DNA of 64,000 nt from positions 8,690,894-8,754,893 of the forward strand of contig NC_056002.1 of assembly GCF_018446385.1 (NCBI RefSeq), in the 5' to 3' direction. Made by a program: the position numbers and the translations under genes. This document shows, piece by piece, positions 33,991 through 47,752 of the stretch (the stretch's first letter is position 1; every line of letters begins with the position of its first letter). The DNA comes from Zingiber officinale (Eukaryota; Streptophyta; Magnoliopsida; Zingiberales; Zingiberaceae). The notes beneath the pieces are model-generated. The model saw only the letters and a program-made list of their open reading frames with translations. It made no database searches and had not been told where the DNA came from.

Positions 33991-36414
33991 TGTCGCTCTA
34001 ATGGGACCGCTGCGCACGCGGGTGGAATCTTGGATCAAAAGAACGGGACTGCGAGGGTGGGGATCTCGTGGCCGCGCCCCACGCCGCAGCAGTGACGATG
34101 GCCGCCGTGGAAAAGCGAGAGCGATCGGAAGAATCAGGAGAGGGCCCTCCGAGAAGCGCTCAAGCGGCATCTGCGGCAGCTTAACGACCTCTGTCGCGCC
34201 GTCAAAGCAGAATCCATCGCCGATCTTCAAGAGATCCTCTGCTCTATGATTCTCTCCGAGTGCGTATATAAGGTTGATTATATCTGTTTCTGCTATGCGC
34301 CTTCTTTGCCTTGCTTATTAATGTTCTTCAAAAGGTTTTGCACTGCCGGTGTCTGTATCACAAGTATGAGCAAGGGCTTTAGGGAATGGAAAGAAATTCA
34401 TAATATATGTTCCCAACGTTAATCTGTTTTTCTTCATGTTTTTTTTTGTAGAGGTGACACGAGTCACACGCTAGTAGTTGGAACCCGGAACTAGACATAA
34501 TAGACAGCGGATTAGGCATAGCAAAGTGTCACTTCTTTCTTGGACAATCAGATTGATCTTCAACTCGAGATGAAATGTCATAGTTCACTGTGTTTGGTGG
34601 TATGTGATAATTCTAGCTCTTAGCCGTATTTCAAACGTCCCTTCACATGATGAATTGGTTAAAAGAGCTTTGACAATCACGTGGGAAAGTAGATAAAGTT
34701 CCAAATGATTGAGCGTTTTTTGCCCTTATATTATTATTTTTTGATTCAGCAAATAGACATCTTGTTTTAATATAAGACTTTATATTTGTTAATGAATCAT
34801 AAGATGAGACTAGATTGTTGTTGCAAAAAAAGACTAAGAGCAAGACATGGTAAAGCGTTCCTCAAATGATATCACCATATTGAAAAGAATCACTACAGCT
34901 AGCTTAAAGTTTAGGGTCTGTCTCCTTGAAGAGATAAATTAAAGGATCTTTTGTTTCCTTTGTCAGAAAAGAGGAAACATGGACATTTAAAGAGATACAA
35001 CTTGACCGTCTGGCCTTAACTCATCCGCCTAAAATCAAATGAAAAACTAATTAATACTTGTTGATTAGACAAAAAGTGATTCGTCCTCATTTACATCCAT
35101 TTAAATGGACAACTGAAAGGATAGTTTTCTTTTCATCCTTCTCCTCCACCTTTTTGTCTTTTTATGTATTCATCCTTTAAATTTACTATCTTTTCAAGTG
35201 AAACAAGGCCTTAGAGTTAAGTTTCTTGCACTTAATTAGTATATAAATACTGAACATTATCATGCTGAATTTCAACTCATTGAATCTACTTTGATCATTT
35301 ATGACATTTTTAAACTGACAAAGTCCTGCTTCTGATATGATGTGGTACATGAACAAATTTAAGTCTGATTTCAGAGGACAAATTGTTTCTATTGAGCGAG
35401 TTCAATCCTCTTTGGACCATGTGCCCCATAGGTACGCTTTCATTTATCGCATATCAAAAAATTTCTATTTCTAGTTTCAATTTTATAGTTTGTTACTTAA
35501 TCCAAGTAACCAAACTGAATGGATTATTATATAATTTTTGTTGATATTATTATTTTCTCATACTCTTTTCATAGACTTGTATTTTGTGAGCTATATTAGT
35601 ATTAAAAGTATATTTGTTTGCTTTATATGCAATGAGTTTGCATGCTTTGGGCTGTAAAAGAAACCATCATCTTGTTGTTGTTGTTTTTTTTTTATTTTAA
35701 ACATCTTTAACTGCTACTGACCTAACACTTATCAGCGAACACTCAGATCTAACGTACTCTGATTCTGTAATTGAAAAAGAACATAAAACACAAGCACAGA
35801 AGTTGATATTTCTAATCCAGAGTCAGGCCCTTGTTGATTCTTTAATTGAGCCCTTTTTTTCAGTCTTTGACTGCATCTACATGTTTGTGACAGTTGTACA
35901 AGTGGGTTGAATGAATGCATGGTTGGGTTTTGGGTTAAGAAATTTAGTTCACCAACCACACAGGAGGGGAGTATTATTAATGTAAATATGTAAATTGGTT
36001 CCTTTCCTAAGCTTAGGCTTTTGGGTAAGTTGTCAACCAGTCAAGTTTGTGAAAAGACATTTATGTTTTGTTTGATTATTTATATGTGCTTATTCTGTCT
36101 GTTAGGTACCTATTAGCTGAGTCAGGGGATACCATTTATACTTCATTCATTGGCACAAAACAATACAAGTAAGCACAACAATAAGATTTTGGAATTCCTG
36201 AATTTTCAAAGTAATAACAGAAAAGCTTACAAAGTTACTGATATTTCATCATTCTTTTAGAGATGTCATAGCTGATGCAAATATACTTCAGGGAGCCATA
36301 TTCCATGAGGGTAATGCTGTGGATGATTTGAGTGATATTGAATCTGATCATGCTGGCAAGGAAAAGAAGATTGATGAAAACCTTGGAAAGCCAATTCAAG
36401 CAAAACGGAAGCGA

Positions 36415-36498
36415 TTGAGAGAAACTCCAAAGCCTGCTGCGCATAGGGTGTGTGTTGCTGATAAATTTACTTATTTGAGAGAAACTCCAAAGCCTGCT
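36415..36498 (+). repeat. 24-bp direct duplication in the pseudogene
   Basis: TTGAGAGAAACTCCAAAGCC plus TGCT occurs at 36415-36438 and 36475-36498, 60 bases apart. The first copy spans the end of an exon and the second lies beyond its donor site. It sits exactly where the lipase core exons should follow, so it may mark the deletion junction. Confidence 0.7.
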
Positions 36499-37552
36499 TT
36501 GAGAGAGTATGTTCTGTCATTCAACTGTAGTAGAAGAATAGTCATTATATTTTTTGTTAGAATTTTGATCATCTAGATTGGGGAACTTTTGTGTTAGTTA
36601 CTTATTTGGGTAAGTTTGTCATTTGCAACAATGCTAACTTCACAACAATACATTTATGATGTCCCTTTTTTTACATGATTTTAGTTACGTTCACCAGAAA
36701 GGATGGCAAGGCTACTTCAAAACATATTGCATTCCTGAAGATTTGGTTCCACGTATCTTGTCTCCTGCATATTTTCATCATTATAATACACAAGTTCAGC
36801 AACCATCTTTACATGAATGTTCAACATATGAAGAAGAGACAAGTAGGTCAAGTTTTCAAAAGGACAAAACAAACGATGGGGAAGAGTTAGTCCTTGGAGT
36901 TGGCCCTGTTCAGACCTCGATATGGAGACTCACAAATCTTGCTCCTTCAGAGGCTGTTTGTAAGCATTTAAATGTGTCTTCACTTGAAAATTATAGCTCT
37001 CATTCTGCATTTACCACAGCCGTCTCAGAGCCACAGTCATTGGAAATCCATGAGGATTCTGATGGCTTTTTTTTACTCCTCTTGATCCAATGGGACTGTT
37101 GCAAATGAAAGCCATGTAACTGGGAAAAACAGCAGCAAAATTAGGGAGTCAAGGCGGTAGCACAGAGTTCCGTTATTGCCTTCTTATGTACCTTTTGGAC
37201 AGGTAGCCACATCCTTCTCTCTGTTTCTTTTGCTTCCTTAAGCTAACATTATAAATAAATATATTAGAAGGTTTTGTCAGTTATTTTTAAATTGTTACCT
37301 CGGTGAGCATTCTCATACACTAGAAAGTGAGAGTACACTCCAGCTTTGCATATACATTCCTTTTGATAGTTTATTAAATTTATTATCATTTGTTTGTCAG
37401 TAAAAGATGTTGCAATATTGTGTGAATGTAAAAGTGCCGAAACGGGTTAGTTGGACCTACCATGGGATAGGCCCGATCGGCCGGATTTTAACACGACTTG
37501 TGATGTGCACCAGTTGCTCAGCCTAGGCTTGCTGGGCTAAAATATATTTTAA

Positions 37553-37583
<31 letters not shown>

Positions 37584-37606
37584 GTAATAATAATAATTAT
37601 TATTAT
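37553..37606. repeat. (ATA)n microsatellite
   Basis: About 17 AAT/ATA triplets with one interruption, in an intron of the lipase pseudogene. The flanking 37430-39280 is a 2-kb AT-rich intron with no recognisable exon. Its GC-richer start (37435-37530) may be the end of an unrecognised transposon. Confidence 0.8.
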
Positions 37607-40600
37607 AAAATATTTTTAAAATTCAGAAAATAGAAAAAAATCAGAAAAAACTAGATAAAAAAATCTAAAATTTTATTAATTAAAATATGAATATTACATC
37701 TTTACTTTAACTCACTATAAGCAATTTAATTCAATATGAATATTACTTCTCATGTATAAGAATATTATTTCTTACTTTCATGAGAAAATGGTACCAGAGA
37801 CTATTATAGTGGTCAGGAATATAGCTTTTGAGGTAAATTGAATACATTTTACTTTAATAACCTCATAGCATATGTTAATATATCTATAGATTTTAAATAG
37901 ATCACTTGTACATGATGCATAAAACATTAAGTGTGAAGTTGAGATATAAAAATTCATTTGTGCCAGCATAAAAAAATTACAAAATGTTACATCTATTTTC
38001 AACATATGCTTTAATTATTATTTCCTAATTTGTTAGCATAAAAGTGTTTCATTTATAAATAGTCTTAATGGGCTCTTAAATGATATGATTGCTTTGTATT
38101 TTTTTATTTAACATTTTTTATAATTATTAAATGTTTTTTATATATTTCTAAAATCTTCTGTCTGAGAGAGTGATATTGGACAAATTAATTGTGTTCCTAG
38201 TTTATGCAATATTTTTATAATTTACTCTAAGTGTAATCTTGTATGCATACAAGGTTTAAAACATGGCAACACAATGAATGTGAAAAAAAAAAACTATCTG
38301 CCATGTTAATGTTAAAATTTTCTTTTAAGATTGTTTTTTGTAGAATCATTAGTTGGCATATTATGAAACAATAACATTATCATTTTTCAATTATACCATA
38401 TAAATGAATAGTATTATAAATATGATAAATAATAGCATGACCATTGTAAGGAAATTTAAAATCTTTTAAAACTATGTATTCATTTTTGAATTGACCAATT
38501 ATTATTTATCCAATGTGCAGTGAGACAAATGTATGATTGTGCATTACGATTACCATAAACATGTTATGCATGTAAAAATATTAATTAAATTTTATTGTGA
38601 ATTAGAAATATTTTTATTTTGTTTGCATGCATTGTTTTCCTTTGAAGCTTCCGAAGTTGAAGATAACTTATAAAATATTTGAAGTCACTTGAATTGATTA
38701 TAAAAATGATGACTCAAGCTTCACAAGCTTTGTAAGCTCGCTATTGGCAAAGGATAGTGTCATCTTAGCAATAGCTTTCCTAGTGTCATGTGATTTTTAT
38801 GTGGCAAATTAGGTGGTCATTAGAAGATTTGCAACTTTTGCATTGAGCTCCTTTTTTTTACCATATTTAGAAATAACATCGAAATGGTCCCACATCTCAC
38901 TATGTTATTTATGACTACAACTAATGTTACTTAAAGATACTCACATCCTTGTCTCTTTTGTGTAATGGCCTCAAGCATGTCTCTAAGTTCAACATTTACG
39001 ACTTCTCGAGGCTTTTGTGTATAACTCATACAGTTGCCTCTCAAGGAACACACTAAAATGGATTTCCTCTTATTCTTTTCAGATCTACCTTTGATCATTT
39101 TAAGATATTTTACTTTATCTTTATGCTTTTAATAGTAATCACTTGCTTCCATATCATGTATGTACTAAGTTTTAGCATTCATATATATTCAAATAACTGT
39201 TTTTCTGCCTTTTTGATTTTTGATTGAGCTAACAATTACTAAATGACCATCTTCTAACTTGAATAACAACCTTAATGTTTTCTACCAGATCTACTTGATA
39301 GGAAGTTCATCGGTTGAGTCACTTTCTGGTGCAGAATACTCGGAATTGACATCGGTACAAGTGTACACATTATGAATTAGTTTAATAGTACTTTTGTTCT
39401 AGTACTATTATTTTTTTTTCCATTTGACTTAAATGATAAGAAACACTAGCTACTCATTCTGAATGCTTTGCCGTGGGAAAGGCATTTGCAGGTTAGGTCT
39501 GTCATAATAGAATTAAGGGAGTGCTTCAATCACATTCTATGAAGTCATATAGGTCTCGCTTTCAGAAGTAAGACTTACCTTTTATGTTGGAAATTTTTTG
39601 GTCATGTTTTCTGCACATACTATAGTAGGCTTCCTGAATAATGTATTTGTTGCTGAATCAGGCCACAAGGACATTGTTTTCAGTATCCCTTAAATGTGTT
39701 TTCTGATTAATCTGATAATAAGTTTAGCTTCTGATGATATTTCCTTGTTGTACAAATCTACTTAACCATGGACTGCATAATTGCAATTGTTGATGTAAAC
39801 TCATATCCTTTGTGATACACTGCACAGTCACGAGTTCCTTTTCTTGGATGGTCCTGGTCTAAAGAATATCTGTTTCACCTTGTCCCACAATTCATAAAAC
39901 CAGAAGCTGTTAGAATCATGCTTTATAGGAAGTTGGAAGTATTGTTTCTGGCAGATGTTCTTCATAATGAACTTAATCAAACTTATATTAATACAAAGTG
40001 TATGGTTGTATCAATGTCCCCTCTTTCGTGTTGAACCGGGGGCGGGCTGTCGAAGGCGCTGGGGGAGAGCCGTCTTTTTGCCACCATGGTTATATCAATG
40101 TCCTGAGTGTGGTTCACCATGTTTTTTATGGTTGCTTTTTTTGGGTGTATGTAGTGGGAGACATTTTTTATAATTTAATTTTTCAAGTGCATTATCGTTG
40201 GTAGTGACTTCGAGTGAAAATTGAGTGCCTTATTTTTTTATTTTTTTATTTTTGGCAGACTATATGTATGTGTGCTCCTCCCTTTCGTGGGATGGAGCAG
40301 TTACCACATTTTCCACACTAATTACTTGGCTTAGCAGCTCTTGGTGCTGTAGAGTTTGGCCACATTATGGAACCTCATGTTATCCAAATTGCAACTTCTA
40401 TTCTTCCTCTTGGTTGAACTGGAATTCCTGGTGATAAAAACGTGGGGCCTATGAAAGCTAATATTGTGTGACATGGGTTTCACCTTTGCCTTATACAAGC
40501 TCAAGTAAATGAAAGCTGGTATTATCTTTACATCTATCTCAAACTTGTTGGTTTCTGAAGCAATTACTTTGGCTAATATGTAATGTTAATGTGTTATCTC

Positions 40601-41295
40601 ATATACAAAGCAATCATTTGATAAATATTCATCAATCCATATAACATTTTCATTAATAGCTTATGTTTGAGAAATCAGCTAAACTTGGTTTTCCCTTGGC
40701 TGATTTATCATTGTTGATTTATGACTGATAAATTAATCACCAAGCATATTTTGATTTTTTTTTTTTTATATTCATATTCATATAATATGATCATTAATTG
40801 TCTATGTTTGAGGAACCAACTAAAATTGTTTGTTTGTTGGCTATTTGATCATATTTGGTTATTGGCTGATATCTTAATTTCTAAACAAATGTTAATTCAT
40901 AATGGGGCTATTTGATGCTTCAGTTTGACTTATTTTGACTGGTAATGATCCCCACCCTTGACACATATTTAAGTCTTCTTATCTTCTTTTTTCTTTTTAT
41001 TTGGCAATGCCCGTTAGAAGAAAGAAGATTATTCCCATAATGGAATGGTGGAAGAGTAGAATAAATAGTTTAAGTACATTGACAATGGGCATGACTAGAT
41101 GAACATATGCAGTGTGTGATTCTTTTGCTTGTAGTCCTTGTAGTGCTTGTGAATGTCCAATGTTAGCACTATGAAAGTTAAGTGTAATAATAAGAAACTG
41201 GACTCCTCACGTCTCATTTAACTATTGTCATCTCTTTACTCTTTCTATTCTTTTTTCTTGATGTTCTATTTTATCCCATGTATAAGTGCAATGAG

Positions 41296-41445
41296 TTGCT
41301 ACCGTGTGACCTTGTGGTCACGGGATCGAGTCGTGGAAACAACCTCTTGCAATACAGGGTAAGGCCGCATACAATACATTCACTGTTATCCAACCCTTCC
41401 CTAGGACCTCTCATTGACGGGAGCTTTGTGCACTGAGCTACCCTT
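41296..41445 (+). mobile_element. Au-type SINE, 5'-truncated
   Basis: Carries the tRNA-like GTGGTCACGGGATCGAGTCG (B box), then GGAAACAACCTCTTGCA, AGGGTAAGGCCGCATACAAT and GGGAGCTTTGTGCACTGAGC. This is the order of words in plant Au SINEs. The A-box half is missing. A 15-base duplication flanks it: TATAAGTGCAATGAG at 41281-41295 and TATAAATGCAATGAG at 41446-41460, with one mismatch. It lies in an intron of the lipase pseudogene. Confidence 0.88.
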
Positions 41446-44089
41446 TATAAATGCAATGAGGTTAACTTGTCTTTTGCATGTTTTGTAACACAGAGGAAAA
41501 AACATGCAACACCTTTGTGGCAGAAAAATCTAGTTTGTTTAGGCACCAGCTTTATGATTTCTAATTCTATTATCAAGGTAATTTATGTTTTATTAGTATT
41601 ATTATTTCTTGTTTACACACATGTTTTTGATAACAGGTATTCAACAACAGTGGAAAACTTACCTTCAGTGCCACCTCCATCCTCAACAAATGATGGGATG
41701 CAACCACAGACACAAGAGATGCGGATCTTAATTTGCCGTCCTTTAAAACATCCACCAGAATTTCCAGTTTTAAATGTTTCTTTCATTTCAACTCAATTGC
41801 AGAGCATACCAGCTTAGATCCAGACTATGAAATTGGCTCTCTGTTTGAAGACAGAAATACATGTAGTGATGGTCCGAACAACTTTGTTTTATACTGTACC
41901 AGTGACTTCTTTACCATCTCCAAAGAGGTTCATGTCAGAACACGAAGAGTGCGATTAATTGGGTTTTAGGTATCATATTTTCATGCTAGATAATATTTTT
42001 GATCTTTCTGGGGTTTATATGCTTTTGAGGGTGCTGGAAAGACTAGTTTATTTATTGCATTGCTGGATCATAGTCAGAGGAATAGAGCAAAGCTTGATAT
42101 TATTTACTCAGATATGGTTGAACATAAAGTTGTAGAAGGTGGAGTTTGCTATTTGGATTCTGTTGGAGTAAGCCTGCAGGTAACTTTCTAAATATAACTC
42201 CCAGTATCTAAATATTACAGCAGAAATTTCGCTGGAGGAAAATATAAATAAGCACTTACACTCAGTTATTGCAGTCTGCATCGACTAGCATCCTAAATCA
42301 GAAATGGTGGTGTGATTAGCTGCCAACTTTTTTTTACATGGCAAATTACTAGTATGGATCAACAAATTTCATGGAAAAATAATTACATGGATTTTATAAG
42401 ATACTTTAAGTTACAAGCGTCAGCAGGAGCCAGCAGAGTTCATGTTTTCTATTTTTCAAATTCTACTGGAAAGTTTTAAAAGAAAAAAAAAATAATTAAC
42501 CAAGTTAGGTAATGTCAAGCCTGGGATGATAAGTCCCGTCTTACGGAAGTTTTTCATCATCTATCAAGGTAAATTAGGAAACACTTACGATGAACAGTCC
42601 AGAAGTCCAATATTTTTTAATTGTAAATTTTATTTGATAGAAAAATTCTTGTAAGATGAGAGATAACTAAGCATCTTTATTCTGCACCATAGTAAAGGGG
42701 AAAGTTTTGAGAGAGAGAGATGCCTGACTTTTCTCAGAAAAGCTAGGCTAAAAGGATTCTATTTCTAGAATTGTTTACTATTTTCTGCTCAAGGATCACT
42801 CTATATTAATTCTGTTTCTTGACTTTTCTTGACAATGAACCCCAAAAAATATATATATAGTTCTTACGTTAGCCTGACGTTGAGAGCTATGGCAGTGAGT
42901 ACTTGCAGTCAAGCAATGGATTATTATCAGGTATCCAAGGGTTTGCAAATGATAACTAGCAACATCCATCACCACCTTTATACTTAAAACTTCATGTTAA
43001 GCAACATTTGAGCTTTCTTTATCACGATTGATATGGGATGCTTTTCAACTCTGAAAGCAGCAACCTATTCTCACTGTAGGCATTACAAAAAGAGATTTCT
43101 AGTTTTCGGGAGGAATTGGAAGCAGGTGTTTGTGACCTCAGGAGAAAAACAGATCTGGTTGTCCTTGTGCATAATTTATCCAGTACAGTGCCAAGATAGC
43201 GTGATACAGAAAGTTCACTTCCTGCCATGTCACTTCTTTTGAATGAGCCTAAGGTTCGTGGTATCCCTTGGGCTCTAGCCATCACTAACTAATTCTCTGT
43301 CAGGGCCCATCAGCAGATTATGCTAATCGATTCAGCAATTGAGACATATCAAGTACCTCATGACATGACTGTAGTTGTGAATTCCTGTCCTTTCATGATA
43401 CCAACAATTTCTAGTGGTCTGAAGTCTTTAAGTTCTTTAGATGATAACTTGGATATGGAGGCTAACCATAAGGCCAAGCGGATTCCTCTTACTTGCTAAC
43501 ATATCATTTCCAAAGAGAAGTGCAGCAATGCCCATCGAAGGTATTACTGCTTTTCGCCGACTCGTGCACCATGTTCTTGCAACCAACGAAAAGATGGCAT
43601 TTCAGGCCAGTGTTCGTTTTACCTTATCAATGCAATATAAATGTACGAATAGTAGTACTTCTCAAGTGGCCAACCCAGGAACCAGAACCAATCCAGTCCA
43701 GTCCAGATAAAAAGAGTGGAATACTTCCGCTGAGTTGTATTTTTTTACGGTCCTTCTGGGTCTTATTTCAAAAAACTAGGCAGCATTGGAAAATTGTGTT
43801 GACTGATTGTAGCATTTTACCTGCTTGATTACTGATTAACTACCTTTTATGCAAAAACTCAATTGGAATGAACGAACTAAAGGAGAGCTTGTCATTGGAG
43901 TTGGCAAGAGAGCAGGAGCAGCCTCTCCCAGCAACGAAGGATTCTCAGAGAAAAGAAATCTGTTGCAGCTGCTGCAAGCTGTGGTTATGGGGGCAGCATC
44001 TGCCTTGAGAAAACCTTAAATACATGTAGTTCAGTTTTAGGTAGTGGGTTAGGACGTGTCTCTATTGTTGACTTGACAAAGGCTTCGTG

Positions 44090-45578
44090 CTGACTTGTAA
44101 CACAAGAAGTGTTAATGCTCGGTCAAGGATAGGATTCTTGGCGTTGACCCTCCGACATTTAAATCAATGCTCGGTCTTAGAGAAGAAAATAGTGAACTAT
44201 AACAAATGGCAGACGCAAATAAAAAGCATCGTATATCTCTTTTTGTATATGGAAATTTTTTTATAGTGTTATTTTTGCATTGTGCATGTATCTCAAAACG
44301 TTAACATATTTCCCAAAATCTTTCTAAGAAAGTGTTGGTTCCTTTGGAGGGCGTCAAGAAGGGAGGGGTGAATTGCCCTACAAAAATAAACACAAAACCT
44401 TTCTCGGATATTCAACTAATTTAAGGAACTTGTAATTAAAAAAAAAACAGAGACTAAATAAACAGAATCTAAAACAGACGCAGAGGGTTTACTTGATTTG
44501 CAATCAGAGGATTGCTAATCTAAGGCAAAGATGGCGCACTATCTGATTCTCCTTTGGACGGAGTAGTCTCTTACAGCATTGACAGTACAAAAGAAAATAA
44601 AGCACAGAGAAAAGTGAATTACCCCAAAAGTCAACTCTAGTTGACTTTTTTCGTTCGGTCGCTCTGCTTCGGTTTAGCTCGTCTCAGTCCGGGTCTTCAA
44701 CTCCGGCTCCGCTAGCTTGGGTGATCTCGGCCATCCGGAATAGGGCTCACCCGAACCCAAGTTCCAGCCTTTTCCTCGAGCAGCCTTCCTTCTCGGTTTT
44801 TCGTCCCTCGAACGCCGCGCACGTTCTTCTCGTCCACTGGTGTACTCTTCCGCTGTCACCTCGTCCCTCGGATGCACCGAGCCCGTCTGCTCTCTCCCCG
44901 TGTCGTCCTTCTCGCTAGCCGCGTCTTCCGCTCGACTTCCTGTGTTCCTAAGCTCTTGCACACTTAAACACAATGGGTTAAACAAACGCAGGACCTAACT
45001 TAGCTTGTTTGATCACATCAAAACACCTTGGGGTTCCAACAGAAAGGAAATGTCACAAAGTGTCTTTGATACCTTTTCTTAAACGAGTCCATAATTCGCT
45101 CTGAGTTGACAGACCGAAAGCGCTTCTAAAGGACGATTTATCAACGGGATATTCTCTGTCTTTTCTGGCATAAATTTCCAAAAGAATACAGTATGACTAG
45201 TATCTAAGTTCCGCTGTAGGTCGATCGGCGGCCACTTGACTGGTATATCGTCAGCTTAGCTATACAAAGTGAAGTTATTGACATATTTTTCACTCGGCTT
45301 TCATGTTGTCGGAGAGGTGCACTGTGTTAGATCAAAGATGGTAGGTCGGGTAATTTAGTATTTGACTCTTAACCTCAGCTGCAAGTGCGGAGGATAATCG
45401 TTCGGAGGGTTTGGTCAGCCTTTCACTTTCGACTGGCTCTGAAGACCCGCTCAACCGACCTTGTCTGATATGCAATCCGCAGTCTCATAGTTCATTTGAT
45501 CCAGTGACTTTGACCTCCATGTTAATCGATTCTCATTGTTTTGACCCACTCTTGGATGGACTTTTTATCACCGTATCA
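44090..45578 (-). mobile_element. degraded gypsy LTR, interrupted
   Basis: The parts 44090-44332 and 45047-45578 align with the gypsy LTRs at 47753-48746 and 55610-56629. Matches include GACCCTCCGACA with AACACAAGAAGTGTTAATGC on the left and GTGACTTTGACCTCCATG and CACCGTATCA on the right. It is much diverged. No internal region adjoins either side, so it is probably a solo LTR. The left end is approximate. Confidence 0.65.
44333..45041 (-). mobile_element. solo LTR (709 bp) inside the gypsy LTR
   Basis: Perfect 5-bp duplications GAAAG flank it (44328-44332 and 45042-45046). On the minus strand it begins TGTTGGAACCCCAAGGTG and ends AAAGGAACCAACA. A 10-bp-stem hairpin, AAAAGTCAACT / AGTTGACTTTT, lies at 44624-44650. 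There is no internal coding sequence. The open frames in it have no domain. Confidence 0.9.
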
Positions 45579-47752
45579 ACGCACATGATTTAGTTGACTC
45601 TTATGACAAAGAATGCGGAAGTCGATTGGGACTTGGGAGGGAAATAATTTTTTTTAGTAATTCAAATATTGAGCTCTTCCAACTAATCTGGAACTCATTC
45701 TTAAATAATACTTGAATGAGTTGATTGATTGAAGCTATCATTAATCCTTACCAATTTTGGTATTCAAAATATTCTATGTCTATCCCATACTCGAATTTTA
45801 TTCTTAAATTTATTATTTATTTAATTTTCATCCAGCCGTTGTTAAATTGAAATATGATGTTGACGCAACAAAATGTCAAAGTGCCCATGAAAGGGGCTTA
45901 TTTACTACTAATAAGTCCCTTTCATGGTCGATTGCTTCTTGGTCGACATCAAGGCCGAGCACTATTTCCCGGGCATGGCGTCGAGCCATCGAGGTGTTTG
46001 GGAAGCGACCTAAGAAAATGGAGAGACATGTAGCTGCAACCTCAACAATATTTCCTTGAAGGAGCTTGAAGGACAGATCAGCGACAGATACAGCAGCAGA
46101 AGCAGATCAGTTGCTCATTTGTGCTGCTCCTTTTCCTACACCGCGCTTTTGCTGGTATAAACTGACACTGTCAAGATGAAGTGCCACCATCCCACGTCCG
46201 TGCGTGCCGGTGCATGGCACCGGACACACCACCGAACGGGAAGGACAAATCGCGGACGACGACGTGTTCTGTTAAATTCATCAGCGAGTCTCTCTCTTTG
46301 GAAAAACAGTACATATGAATTCTAAAATTATAAAATTAAAAAGGGAATAGAAGTTGATTTTTTTTTAAAAAAAAAAACAGATATCAAACATTATAAACCG
46401 ACTAAGTTTAAAGTTATTAATTTAATCCATAAAAATATTTTACCGATTATTAAGATAAATTTGAAAGTATAAATAACTATCACTCCACAGTTAGTTAGCG
46501 TTCCAAGATTATTTTCTCATGAGAGGAAATTAATTTCGTAGTGCGTTATAATTAAGAATGGACTCGTTGATATTTAGTTAACTATGGAAGCGTTTTATCA
46601 TTGTACATTAGTCCGGGGTTGCTTTTATATTCTTATTTTTATTTAGTTAGTATTGGCTGATTAATTTCAATCTTGAAATGACCAATTGGATTTTACAAAA
46701 AATTTTTACTATGTAAATCCAAAATACCAACGAAGCCCATCATGTCAGCTTTATCATCCAATAAATAGATGTGCTGATCAAACTGGAATGCTCATCAGAT
46801 ATAATCCTGGTATGGTAATATTAAATTTAAATAGTAAAAATAATAATTACGAATTTATAAGCACATGTTTTTTTGCTGTTCAAATCCAGCTAATATAAAT
46901 ATATGTTCTTGTCGTTGATCTCACCAATACAAAGAAACGAATTGATTAATCCATATTTAATTAACCACTGAATTAAGCATGATAAATACTCTAGGTTTGA
47001 AAATAACTTCTAAATTATGTTATAAGATCAAATTTGAACTTTTAACTACAATCAAAGTTTTAATAGCAAATTGTTAAGTATAAACTGCATGCCAAGAATC
47101 ATACTATAATAATATTCTATAATGTAAATAAGAATGAAAAACATAGTATAAAGTATATACCTAAAATACTTAAAGAGCATTCAAATCATCTGGTATGAAA
47201 ACAAATATGATTTCATATATTTTATCATGTTAATACAACAAATAGCATAAATGTTCATATATCATGAATACCAATTTGCAAAAGGAAATCTCTTAAATAC
47301 CATAAATGTTCAATAATATCTTTTTTCATTTATTATTTGTTTTCGCTTACTTCTTATCCTCTTTTTTTTTCAATCTAACAATTTTCTGTCGTTCATTTTT
47401 TAATAATTCAAAATGAAATCTTGTTCATTCTTTAAAAATTCGGTTGGTTTGATTTTTTTTTTTTTTGTTTATTCAACTTATTGATGGGCTCCGCCCGGTT
47501 TAATTGAACGTTGACTCGTTCGCAATTATGTCTCCAGAAATTCATACACACTCCAGTGGACGCTTTTGTTTTTTACTTAAAAATGTCTACTAAAGTTCCT
47601 GATCGAGACAAAAGTTATGAAACGCCAAAAAGGATTTTTTTTTTCAAGTTTTTTTTTAAAAAACTAAAAACTATTTAAATGAGTGTCTCACTTTTGACAA
47701 AATCAAGCTTACATATTACAAATTAATATAGAATGGAATTTAGAAAAGATTT
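45579..47752. other. no gene seen
   Basis: Mixed intergenic DNA. 45840-46260 is GC-richer and could be old transposon or gene debris, but no protein is recognisable. 46300-47752 is AT-rich with long homopolymer runs. Confidence 0.5.

Larger units (their letters stand above)
34001..44019 (+). pseudogene. class-3 lipase / GTP-binding protein gene, decayed
   Basis: Exon relics follow the order of a plant protein combining an alpha/beta-hydrolase lipase-3 part with a GTP-binding part (I believe the family of Arabidopsis AT3G07400). Exon 1 (34001-34272) has RVESWIKRTGLRGW, then ALREALKRHLRQLNDLCRAV in a shifted frame. Next come about 35330-35431, 36106-36168 (YLLAESGDTIYTSFIGTKQY) and 36261-36447. 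The following exons, which should hold the lipase GHSLGG nucleophile, are absent. At 36685-37202 is GWQGYFKTYCIPEDLVPRIL; then 39289-39354, 39492-39567, 40259-40518, 41637-about 41968 (VSKEVHVRTRRVRLIG; here TISKEVHVRTRRVRLIG) and a P-loop piece EGAGKTSL ending 42179. From 43080 on come RKTDLVVLVHNLSS and the end LQAVVMGAASALRKP, with TAA at 44017-44019. TAG 37158-37160, TAG 43196-43198, TAA 43290-43292 and several frameshifts break it. Confidence 0.75.

Noticed and set aside
45847..46059. 70-codon plus-strand frame in GC-richer DNA
   Set aside because: No recognised domain, no supporting splice structure, and surrounding sequence looks intergenic.
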